From Bacteroidota bacterium (lineage in GTDB: Bacteria; Bacteroidota; Kryptoniia; Kryptoniales; JAKASW01): DNA of 6,418 nt. The notes beneath the pieces are model-generated. The model was not told where the DNA came from. It ran no database searches and saw only the letters and a list, made by a program, of their open reading frames with translations. Shown in pieces: positions 1-6,326 of the stretch. The translations under genes were made by a program, and so were the position numbers. Location: NCBI GenBank assembly GCA_021796055.1, contig JAJYOS010000400.1:1-6418 (forward strand), given 5' to 3'. Numbering within the stretch: the stretch's first letter is position 1; each line of letters starts with the position of its first letter.

Positions 1-638
1 GTGGAGAACTGGGCGATGTCAGGCTCATGCGTTACAAGAACTACAGTGATCCCTTTTTCATTGAGTTTCTGAAAAATCTCTATTACTTCGACACTTGTCC
101 TCGTATCCAGGTTCCCCGTTGGTTCGTCCGCAAGGATCACGACAGGATCATTGACAAGCGATCGTGCAATCGCAACACGCTGCTGCTGGCCACCCGAAAG
201 TTGATTTGAGTAATGGCCCGAACGATCTGCAAGTCCGACTGCCTCCAGCGCCGCCATCGCCTTCTCCCGCCTCTGTGAGGAAGAGTGATTGTTGGAGTAC
301 AAGAGCGGCAGCTCGACATTCTCCAACGCGGTTGTTCTGGGCAACAGATTGAAAGCCTGGAATACAAAACCGAGTTTCCTGTTTCTCAGCTTCGCGAGTT
401 CATCGCGATTAAGCTTTGCGACCTCGACTCCATCGAGCAGGTATTCACCGGACGACGGAGTATCAAGGCATCCAATAATATTCATAAATGTGGACTTGCC
501 CGAACCGCTTGCGCCCATTATAGCACTGAACTCGCCTTGTTTTATGTCGAGATTAATACCGCGAAGCGCGTGTACCTCAACGTCCCCCATTTTGTAGATC
601 TTAACAATGTGCTTGACAGAAATAATAGGATCTGCCAC
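1..638 (-). CDS. ABC transporter ATP-binding protein, MacB/LolD-type (3' end beyond window)
   Basis: This is the cytoplasmic ATPase that would power the tripartite exporter encoded just upstream. From a GTG start, 212 codons are visible. They contain a complete nucleotide-binding site: Walker [10 protein letters not shown] (residues 42-50), Q-loop Gln94, signature LSGGQ (147-151), Walker B VVILADE (166-172) with the catalytic Glu, D-loop NLD, and switch His204. Phrases such as [20 protein letters not shown] and [12 protein letters not shown] are typical of the MacB/LolD/YknY branch that exports rather than imports. Members are usually about 220-250 residues, so perhaps 10-35 residues are cut off at position 1. 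The GTG is chosen because GGAGGAGG lies 10 nt before it; the first internal ATG (residue 17) would cut into the N-terminal strand. It starts 4 bp after the adaptor stop. No fused permease can be seen; a separate FtsX/MacB-type permease gene is expected next. The family call is firm, the substrate unknown. Confidence 0.93.
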   Translation of the reverse strand, partial: MADPIISVKHIVKIYKMGDVEVHALRGINLDIKQGEFSAIMGASGSGKSTFMNIIGCLDTPSSGEYLLDGVEVAKLNRDELAKLRNRKLGFVFQAFNLLPRTTALENVELPLLYSNNHSSSQRREKAMAALEAVGLADRSGHYSNQLSGGQQQRVAIARSLVNDPVVILADEPTGNLDTRTSVEVIEIFQKLNEKGITVVLVTHEPDIAQFS

Positions 639-642
639 CGAA

Positions 643-1929
643 TTAGAACCTCCTCCGCGCCATAAACGGATTTGTTTGAGCTTGGCTTCCAGACCCACTG
701 GAAAGCATACCAACCACCACTTGCTCTCCAGGTTCGAGATTACCTTCAACTTGCGTACTTGTTCCGTCAGATAGCCCTATCCGAACGCGCGCAGCTTTCA
801 ATTGTTTTCCATCAAGAACCCAGACCATGAAGTAGCTGCCGGGGTTCAGATCCCTGTCTTGGTAGTTCATTCCACCGCCGGCTTGACCGAATCCTCCATT
901 TCCGGCATTTGCGAAACCTCCAGACCCGCCCTGGCCCCGCAACTTCTGGAATCGCTGCTGCATGCGCTGTCTCACCGAGTCCGGGATGGATTTCCTTAAT
1001 TGTGCCAAGTACTGCGGCGGAGGCATAAAACGTAGTGCGGTTGTGGGGACCTTCAGTACGTCTTTCGCCTGGGCCACTTCTATTGTGAGGTTGGCGGTCA
1101 TCCCAGGCAGAAGCTTCATTCCTGGATTCGGAACATCTATAATCACGGTATACTCCACAACGTTCTGAGTCGTTATCGGCTGCAGCCTGATTTGAGTCAC
1201 TGTACCATTGAAAACATCGTTCGGATATGCGTCGACCGTGAAAGTGACGTGTTGGCCGACTTTAACACTTCCTATATCGCCCTCATCCACCGACGCTTGC
1301 ACCTGCATGTCGGAAAGACTGTTTGCGATGGTGAACAAAGTCGGGGTATTAAAACTCGCGGCGACCGTCTGTCCGACGTCCACGCTCCTCGATATGACAA
1401 CTCCGGTGATCGGCGACTTGATAGTTGCATAGCTAAGATTGATGTTCGCCTGATCGAGTGCGGTTTTTGCAATGCCGACACCCGCTTGGGCGGTTTGATA
1501 ATTGGAAAGTGCCGTGTCGTAGTCCGACTGTGAATCCAGGTTCTTCTCGTACAATTTCTTCACGCGGTCCAGTGTGGTCTTTGCCAGGTCGGCCGCGACC
1601 CGGGCTTTCTGAAGGTTTGCGTTTGCCTGTTCCACAGCCGCCCATAGAAAAGTGGTATCCAGCCTGGCAACTGTCTGCCCTTGTCTGACGTGAGAGTTCC
1701 AGTCGGCATAGAGTCTCGATATAGTGCCGGACACCTGTGTCCCGACCTGAACGGTCGTATCAGCCGCCAGTGTGCCCGTGGCCGTAACCGTTACATCCAC
1801 GTTACCACGACTGACATTGAGCGTTAGCCATTGTGCATCCTGTGTCTTTCCATTTCTCGTAAAGAAGAAAATCGCGCCTCCGACAATAAGCACAAGAATA
1901 ACGGCTGTAACAACCTTTTTCATTTTCAT
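643..1929 (-). CDS. Periplasmic adaptor (membrane-fusion) subunit of a MacAB-TolC-like efflux system
   Basis: This 428-residue HlyD/MacA-family protein should be anchored in the inner membrane and bridge the ABC transporter to the TolC-like channel. Residues 6-23 are one hydrophobic N-terminal helix after a Lys-rich start. Residues 45-92 hold the first half-lipoyl domain (ATGTLAADTTVQVGTQVSG), and 96-166 an Ala/Gln-rich alpha-helical hairpin with coiled-coil character. The second lipoyl half follows at 168-203 (ATIKSPITGVV), a beta-barrel at 207-286, and a membrane-proximal domain from 288 (VLKVPTTAL). Residues about 302-365 form an unusual Pro/Gln/Gly-rich insertion before that domain resumes. 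The gene begins 19 bp after the TolC stop. AAGG lies 4 nt before the chosen ATG; a second ATG two codons later is also possible. Its last codons (ARRRF) contain the ribosome-binding site of the ATPase gene. Pairing with an ABC ATPase rather than an RND pump supports a MacA-like role; what it exports is unknown. Confidence 0.92.
   Translation of the reverse strand: MKMKKVVTAVILVLIVGGAIFFFTRNGKTQDAQWLTLNVSRGNVDVTVTATGTLAADTTVQVGTQVSGTISRLYADWNSHVRQGQTVARLDTTFLWAAVEQANANLQKARVAADLAKTTLDRVKKLYEKNLDSQSDYDTALSNYQTAQAGVGIAKTALDQANINLSYATIKSPITGVVISRSVDVGQTVAASFNTPTLFTIANSLSDMQVQASVDEGDIGSVKVGQHVTFTVDAYPNDVFNGTVTQIRLQPITTQNVVEYTVIIDVPNPGMKLLPGMTANLTIEVAQAKDVLKVPTTALRFMPPPQYLAQLRKSIPDSVRQRMQQRFQKLRGQGGSGGFANAGNGGFGQAGGGMNYQDRDLNPGSYFMVWVLDGKQLKAARVRIGLSDGTSTQVEGNLEPGEQVVVGMLSSGSGSQAQTNPFMARRRF
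649..656 (-). promoter_or_regulatory. Shine-Dalgarno of the ABC ATPase, inside the adaptor coding sequence
   Basis: GGAGGAGG is read on the minus strand 10 nt before the GTG start at 638. It is built from the Arg-Arg codons of the adaptor's last five residues (ARRRF). It decides the GTG start and suggests that translation of the ATPase is coupled to the end of the adaptor. Confidence 0.75.
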
Positions 1930-1948
1930 GTTGCCTTTTCTCTCTGTT

Positions 1949-3211
1949 TTACTTTATTACTCCCATGTCCCTCTCCAACTGGGCATAGGACACGTTGTAA
2001 TCGTAAAGTGACTGAATGTAGGTTATGCGGGCACTGGCAAGAGCAACCTGAGCATCGGTGGTTTCCAGTGCGCTTCCGGTTCCGGAGTTGTACTCGCCCA
2101 CGGCAAGCCGTAATGCCTCGGTAGCCTGCTGCACCAGCTTCTTTGCCGCCTCGATCCTCTGGCTGGCTTCCTCCAAAGCGAATTCGTCCTGCTGAACATT
2201 CAGATATAATGACTGCATAACTAAATCATTAGACGCTCGCGCACTCTTAAGGTTTGCTTTTGCCTGATCTATGCCGGCGTCGAGTGCAAACCCTTCGAAG
2301 ATCGGTAGAGACAATGTGACACCTATGTTCCATCCGCTGTAGAGCGGTGTCGGTGCAAGCCCCCTCCAGTTGTATCCGCCTGAAGCGTTTATGGAAGGAA
2401 GGTCGCTTGTCCATGCAGAAGTCAACAGTGCTTTGCTCGCCTGCACTTGGGCTTCACTCTGAAGGAGCTCAGGCCGGTTCTTGATCGCGGTCGCGATTGC
2501 AGTTTGCAGGTTGACTTCGACGTGCGACACACCGAGAACATCTTTCAGGGCGAAGTTGTCGGGAAGTTTCTCGCCGATAATATTTTCCAGCTGGATGCGC
2601 GCAACCTTCACGTTATTGTTCGCCTGGATAAGGCTTACCTTAGAATTAGCGACCGTTACCTCCGCATTCACGACGTCGTACTGTGGTACGGTGCCTGCCT
2701 TGTAGAACGCCTCGGCCTGGCGGAGATGATCTTCAGCTTGCGAGACAGTTTCAGTATCGACCTCCATGACGCGGACAGCAGCCAGGTAATTGAAATATGC
2801 AACATAAGTGTTTACTATCACGTTCTGCCTTGTAGACCTCAGACTCTGATCGGAGGCATTCACCAAATCCGATGATGCAGCAATCCTCGAGTAGGTCTTG
2901 CCGAAATCAAATATGAGTTGTTGTCCCTGGAAGCCGGCCGTGTAGCTGTTAAATTCAGCGCTTCGGACAATGTTGCCCAACAGGAACGTGCCGCCGTTTC
3001 TTGAGACCCCGGCATTTCCCGAAATCTGCGGAAACAGGGCCGACCTGGCCAGTTTCAAATCCGACTCGGACGACTCCATGCCCCCTTCGGCCACGGTAAT
3101 TTGCGGATTGTGTTTCAATGCGATCTGAACACATTGTTCAAGTGTCAGCGTATCAGCCTGTCCGAACGCAACCGCAGGCACAATCATGCATAGAAGTATA
3201 TACTTCTTCAT
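1949..3211 (-). CDS. TolC-family outer-membrane efflux channel
   Basis: This is an outer-membrane factor that would form the exit duct of the exporter. The 420-residue protein starts with a signal peptide: MKK, a hydrophobic core, and probable cleavage near AFG-QA at residues 18-19. The mature part has the twofold repeat typical of the family (PF02321), about residues 20-215 and 230-420. Each half shows long amphipathic helices and matching strand segments (QQLIFDFGKT near 97-106; LSLPIFEGFALDAG near 300-313). The paired helix-end motifs are FYKAGTVPQYDVVNAE and EYNSGTGSALETTDAQ. Length is normal for TolC-like proteins. It is the first gene of the export set, with the adaptor 19 bp behind it and the kinase gene 52 bp ahead. 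GGAG lies 3 nt before the ATG, a short spacing. A TATAAT box precedes it. The family is certain; the substrate cannot be told. Confidence 0.94.
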   Translation of the reverse strand: MKKYILLCMIVPAVAFGQADTLTLEQCVQIALKHNPQITVAEGGMESSESDLKLARSALFPQISGNAGVSRNGGTFLLGNIVRSAEFNSYTAGFQGQQLIFDFGKTYSRIAASSDLVNASDQSLRSTRQNVIVNTYVAYFNYLAAVRVMEVDTETVSQAEDHLRQAEAFYKAGTVPQYDVVNAEVTVANSKVSLIQANNNVKVARIQLENIIGEKLPDNFALKDVLGVSHVEVNLQTAIATAIKNRPELLQSEAQVQASKALLTSAWTSDLPSINASGGYNWRGLAPTPLYSGWNIGVTLSLPIFEGFALDAGIDQAKANLKSARASNDLVMQSLYLNVQQDEFALEEASQRIEAAKKLVQQATEALRLAVGEYNSGTGSALETTDAQVALASARITYIQSLYDYNVSYAQLERDMGVIK

Positions 3212-3225
3212 AGTCTCCAGCGTTA

Positions 3226-3237
3226 ATTTTGATTATA
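3226..3237 (-). promoter_or_regulatory. Possible -10 element and start region for the efflux genes
   Basis: A perfect TATAAT lies on the minus strand at 3237-3232 in the 52-bp gap before the TolC gene. A transcript starting near 3226 would have a leader of about 15 nt. No good -35 box is found at 16-18 nt spacing, and the sequence does not follow the Bacteroidetes TAnnTTTG pattern. It is offered as a weak candidate for independent expression of the export genes. Confidence 0.28.
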
Positions 3238-3263
3238 GACGGCGAATTGGAAGAGAAGTTCGA

Positions 3264-3746
3264 TTAAAGCTTATATCCGATCTTCCTCAGGAAATCGTGC
3301 CGCGCTTGTTTGTCAGAGTCAGATTCGATGCCCTTTGTCCTGATACCGTCGATGACTCCAAGAATTCCACGACCCTGATCGGTTTCTGCTATTATTACTT
3401 CAGCGGGGTTCCCCGTTGCACAGTAAATTCCCACAACCTCCGGAATATTCTTTATAGTGTTGAGAATGTTCAACGGAAATCCATCGCGCATGAAGATCAC
3501 GAAAGAATGCCCAGCGGAAATGTTCACGGAATTCTTCTTCGCAATTTCCAGAAGCTCATCGTCATTTCCCGAAAACCGGACGAGCGCGGGACCCGACGAC
3601 TCACAGAAGGCTATCCCGAATTTCATCTGAGGGACAGTCTGTATTATAGCCTCGTGAATGTCCTCCACTGTTTTTATGAAGTGCGACTGTCCGAGAATAA
3701 AGTTGACATCTTCGGGCTTTTCGATTCTCACCAACTTGAGATCCAT
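3264..3746 (-). CDS. Adenosine-specific kinase family protein (PF04008/DUF355)
   Basis: This 160-residue protein matches the small family named adenosine-specific kinase, best known from archaea and from some thermophilic or deep-branching bacteria. It is unrelated to the large ribokinase-fold adenosine kinases. Seen in the sequence are the conserved blocks KFGIAFCESSGPALVRFSGND (about 42-62, with Cys48-Glu49), AGHSFVIFMRDGFPLNILN (78-96), CATGNPAEVIIAETDQGRG (109-127), LGVIDG (129-134) and the usual RKIGYKL tail. It is full length for the family, with no signal peptide or membrane segment, so it should be cytoplasmic. GGAGG sits 5 nt before the ATG. It lies 66 bp after the reductase stop and 52 bp before the TolC gene. 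Nothing ties nucleoside metabolism to either neighbour, so co-location may be only a shared transcript. Assignment to the family is secure; the activity on adenosine rests on the family name alone. Confidence 0.92.
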   Translation of the reverse strand: MDLKLVRIEKPEDVNFILGQSHFIKTVEDIHEAIIQTVPQMKFGIAFCESSGPALVRFSGNDDELLEIAKKNSVNISAGHSFVIFMRDGFPLNILNTIKNIPEVVGIYCATGNPAEVIIAETDQGRGILGVIDGIRTKGIESDSDKQARHDFLRKIGYKL

Positions 3747-3812
3747 GGCATCCTCCGTTTCTTTTCATACATCTATAAGGAACGATTAACACAGGTCGAA
3801 CGCTTCCCTGCT

Positions 3813-4772
3813 TTACCTGTAGTTCCACCGAAACATCTTCAATTCAGACAGGACCGAATCCGAAAGTTGCCTTCCGTCCGACGCCGCACAGTTGCTCTCC
3901 ACATGACCGACCCTTCTCATTCCCGGGATAACGGTCGAGACCGCGGGATGATGCAGCACATATCTTAATGCCATTTCGGTAATAGGAGTCGCCTCTCTCT
4001 CCAACAAACCGTTCAGCCGGTTTACGCGCTTCACGACCTCTCTCTTCCTCTCTGAAGTGAAATACCTGTTTCTGAAATCACCTTCAGGAAAGGTGGAGTC
4101 GGCTCTTATGGATCCCGTCAGTGAGCCTTCATCGAAAGGAACACGCACGATGACGCCCACATCGTGCTTCTGGCAAAACGGGAAGAGTTCATCTTCGGGC
4201 GACTGGTCGAAAATATTGTATATCACCTGGAATGTATCTATCAGCCCCTTCCGTGCCGCTTCGATACCATTCTCCGGCTCATGATCATTTATCGAAATTC
4301 CCCAGAACTTCACCTTGCTCTCATCTTTCAATTTCAGGACGGCATCCCTCCACTCGTTGTCGTTCACCCATTCATCGTTCCAAACATGAAATTGCTGAAT
4401 GTCGAGACAATCGACTTTCAGATTCCTCAAGCTGGCTTCGGTCGATTTGATGATGTGATCGTAAGTAAAAGCTTCGCGAAGCTGAACTCCGTGGGGTGCG
4501 GGCCATCTATTGTTCAACGGCGGAATTTTCGTGGCAACATAAATCCGTTCTTTCCTTTGCTTCAAAACGCCAGCGATCAATTCTTCGCTGTGCCCCTTTC
4601 CATATGCCAGGGCTGTATCCACGAAATTAACGCCGAGGTCGAACGCTCGATGGAGGGACCTTATGTTCTCTTCATCGGTTCCGTCGAGCCACATATTTCC
4701 ACCCATACCCCACGTTCCATACCCGATTTCGCTTACTTCGAAATTCGTTTTGCCCAGCCTTCTGTATTTCAT
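3813..4772 (-). CDS. Aldo/keto reductase
   Basis: This is a cytoplasmic NAD(P)H-dependent aldo/keto reductase (PF00248) of 319 residues, the normal size. The (beta/alpha)8-barrel signature is complete, and the catalytic tetrad is visible as Asp52 (NFVDTA), Tyr57 (AYG), Lys82 (VATK) and His129 (QFH). The C-terminal cofactor loop, STVIPGMRRVGHVESNCAA (279-297), has the Arg and Asn expected for nucleotide 2'-phosphate and adenine contacts. I chose the ATG at 4772. It follows GGAG by 6 nt and overlaps the upstream amidohydrolase stop as ATGA. It also gives the canonical family start MKYRRLGKTNFEVSEIGYG. An in-frame ATG four codons earlier (4784) has no ribosome-binding site. The overlap points to translational coupling with the amidohydrolase, so the two may act on related compounds, but the substrate is unknown. 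Confidence 0.93.
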   Translation of the reverse strand: MKYRRLGKTNFEVSEIGYGTWGMGGNMWLDGTDEENIRSLHRAFDLGVNFVDTALAYGKGHSEELIAGVLKQRKERIYVATKIPPLNNRWPAPHGVQLREAFTYDHIIKSTEASLRNLKVDCLDIQQFHVWNDEWVNDNEWRDAVLKLKDESKVKFWGISINDHEPENGIEAARKGLIDTFQVIYNIFDQSPEDELFPFCQKHDVGVIVRVPFDEGSLTGSIRADSTFPEGDFRNRYFTSERKREVVKRVNRLNGLLEREATPITEMALRYVLHHPAVSTVIPGMRRVGHVESNCAASDGRQLSDSVLSELKMFRWNYR

Positions 4773-6325
4773 TGTGTTCTCCATCTGGCTGCGGTCGTGT
4801 CGACGTAGACAAATTTGCCGCCTACAATCGTACCGAGAATTGTATCGTAAGGTATTTCGTCGGCGTGCGCGGTCAATAAGTTCTTCTCAAAAATAGTGAA
4901 GTCGGCAAACTTCCCGACAGTTATCGAGCCTTTCTCACTCTCCTGGAACGCACCATATGCCGGCCATACCGTAAGCGATTTGATGGCCTGGTCAATTCTC
5001 ATCCTTTGCTGCGGGAAAAAACCGCCGTTGTAATCCGAACTGTCCGCCGCCGCATCCGGAGTCAGCACGAAGTACTTTTCGGCTTCAGCGAAGTTCTGCG
5101 GGACGCCGTCAATATCCTGTCTGGTAACTGCCGCGTATATTCCCATACGCGGGTCCGGGCTATCGTCGGGAAAATCAGATCCGCCGACCACGATACTCCC
5201 CGTCTTCAGGAGCGATTGCCACGCATAAGTAGTTCGGATACGTCTGCGGCCGACACGCGATTCTATCCAGTACATGTTCGACACGCATTGAACCGGCTGC
5301 ATGGACGGGATGATGCCGAGCGCCCTGAACCGATGAATGTCGCCCGGCAACAATACATCGACTCCTTCAACTCTCAATCTCGGGTCGGACGTTTCGGCGG
5401 CTTTCAGTGCTTCCTTGTAGGCATCGAGCACCACATCGATACCGCGGTCACCATGCGCCTCCGTACAAACCTGGAACCCTGATGCAACCGAGGCCACGGT
5501 GAGATTCTCCAGGTCCTTCTCGCCAAGATACGTTTCCCCGTAGTTCCCGGGATCGTCGGAATATGCCGACACCAGCGCGGCCGAACGATTACTCAGCGGA
5601 CCGTCCATGTCCACTCTCACGGCTCGCATCGTGAAGTAACCATTCTCTCCCAGTATAGGACCCTTCTTCAAAATTGCCGGAAGCGTCGTATCATTCCCGT
5701 TATACATCGCGTAGATGCGGATCCTGAGGCCGCCTTTGCTCGCGAGCTCCTGGTAAGCGTGCAGGACACCTGCATCTATTCCCGCGTCCTGAACTTCGGT
5801 TATCCCGTACCGTGCACACGTATCCGCGGCGAGGGCGATAGCATTCTGCAATTCCAATTCCGATGGCGGAGGAATCTGCGACGCCACCAGGTTGATCGCG
5901 GCACCGACAAAGATTCCCGACGGCTCTCGATTCTTCCCCCTGATGATCAGCCCGCCTGCCGGACTTATTGTAGAGGTTGTTACACCCGCCAGCTCCATCA
6001 CCTTCGTGTTGACCCATACCGCCTGACCGCCCGAACTCACGAGGAAAACGTAAAAGCCCGGGACGGCTTTATCCAGAACGGCGGCCGGAGAAGAATTGAT
6101 TTGCCGCAACAAACGTTCACTCCACCCGGTTCCTCTTATCCATCCGCCGGGCACTGTTCTTGACGCGGCGCTTTGTACGAGCTTGACAACGTCGTTGGCT
6201 GTCTTTGCCGATGTCAAATTCACAGTTGTGAAACTCATTCCGAGACCTACCATGTGCGCATGACCGTCTATCAGGCCGGGCAGGACGAATGCATTGTGCA
6301 AATCGAGTGTTCTCTTCCCTTCATA
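4769..6325 (-). CDS. Amidohydrolase, PF07969 (YtcJ/NfdA-like), 5'-truncated, with non-canonical metal-site residues
   Basis: This belongs to the amidohydrolase-3 family of metal-dependent hydrolases with a TIM barrel plus a small beta-sandwich. The 518 genuine residues begin just before FVLPGLIDGHAHM, which holds the HxH metal motif. About 50-60 N-terminal residues (the first beta-sandwich strands and any signal peptide) are missing. The frame stays open to a TTG at 6364, but codons beyond 6326 lie in a fold-back copy of 5620-5711 and are not real N-terminus. Later blocks match well: GFQVCTEAHGDRGIDVVLDAY, IIPSMQPVQCVSNMYWIESRVG, GSDFPDDSPDPRMGIYAAVTRQD, and the closing KGSITVGKFADFTIFEKN. 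Odd points are VRVDMDG where VKxxxDG is usual, TEAHGDR where HAIGDR is usual, and RVEGVD where RIEHAQ is usual. Metal ligands may therefore be altered. Its stop overlaps the reductase start by 4 nt. Family certain; substrate and activity open. Confidence 0.88.
   Translation of the reverse strand, partial: YEGKRTLDLHNAFVLPGLIDGHAHMVGLGMSFTTVNLTSAKTANDVVKLVQSAASRTVPGGWIRGTGWSERLLRQINSSPAAVLDKAVPGFYVFLVSSGGQAVWVNTKVMELAGVTTSTISPAGGLIIRGKNREPSGIFVGAAINLVASQIPPPSELELQNAIALAADTCARYGITEVQDAGIDAGVLHAYQELASKGGLRIRIYAMYNGNDTTLPAILKKGPILGENGYFTMRAVRVDMDGPLSNRSAALVSAYSDDPGNYGETYLGEKDLENLTVASVASGFQVCTEAHGDRGIDVVLDAYKEALKAAETSDPRLRVEGVDVLLPGDIHRFRALGIIPSMQPVQCVSNMYWIESRVGRRRIRTTYAWQSLLKTGSIVVGGSDFPDDSPDPRMGIYAAVTRQDIDGVPQNFAEAEKYFVLTPDAAADSSDYNGGFFPQQRMRIDQAIKSLTVWPAYGAFQESEKGSITVGKFADFTIFEKNLLTAHADEIPYDTILGTIVGGKFVYVDTTAARWRTQ
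4779..4782 (-). promoter_or_regulatory. Shine-Dalgarno deciding the aldo/keto reductase start
   Basis: GGAG lies 6 nt before the ATG at 4772, whose bases overlap the amidohydrolase TGA as ATGA. The earlier in-frame ATG at 4784-4782 shares a base with this motif and has no ribosome-binding site of its own. The downstream ATG is therefore preferred. Confidence 0.65.
5620..5711 (+). repeat. Left arm of a perfect 92-bp inverted repeat (original copy)
   Basis: This segment of the amidohydrolase coding region, covering roughly AMYNGND to FTMRAV, is the exact reverse complement of 6327-6418. Here it is in its natural coding context: the protein frame runs through smoothly and matches the family. 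It is therefore the original copy. The arms are separated by 615 bp. The outer limit of the match cannot be seen because the other arm stops at the window end. Confidence 0.97.
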
Positions 6326-6326
6326 G

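Noticed and set aside
137..367. Minus-strand 76-residue frame rich in Arg and Ser
   Set aside because: It is an out-of-frame shadow of the ABC ATPase, whose own frame carries all the nucleotide-binding motifs.
3765..3804. Possible promoter in the 66-bp gap before the adenosine-specific kinase (TCGACC, 16 nt, TATAGA)
   Set aside because: Both boxes match the consensus at only four of six positions, and such matches are common by chance.
3791..3820. Hairpin ACAGGT/ACCTGT with an 18-nt loop at the end of the reductase gene, possible terminator
   Set aside because: The stem is only 6 bp, the loop is long, and no T-run follows on the minus strand. It is too weak to call a terminator.
4470..4483. 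Perfect 14-bp palindrome AGCTTCGCGAAGCT
   Set aside because: It lies within the reductase coding sequence (codons for LREAF) with no partner copy or regulatory context. It is most simply explained by codon choice.
3186..4808. Long plus-strand open frames (3186-3968 and 4164-4808)
   Set aside because: They lie antisense to well-supported genes (TolC start, kinase, reductase), have no recognisable domains and look like frame shadows.
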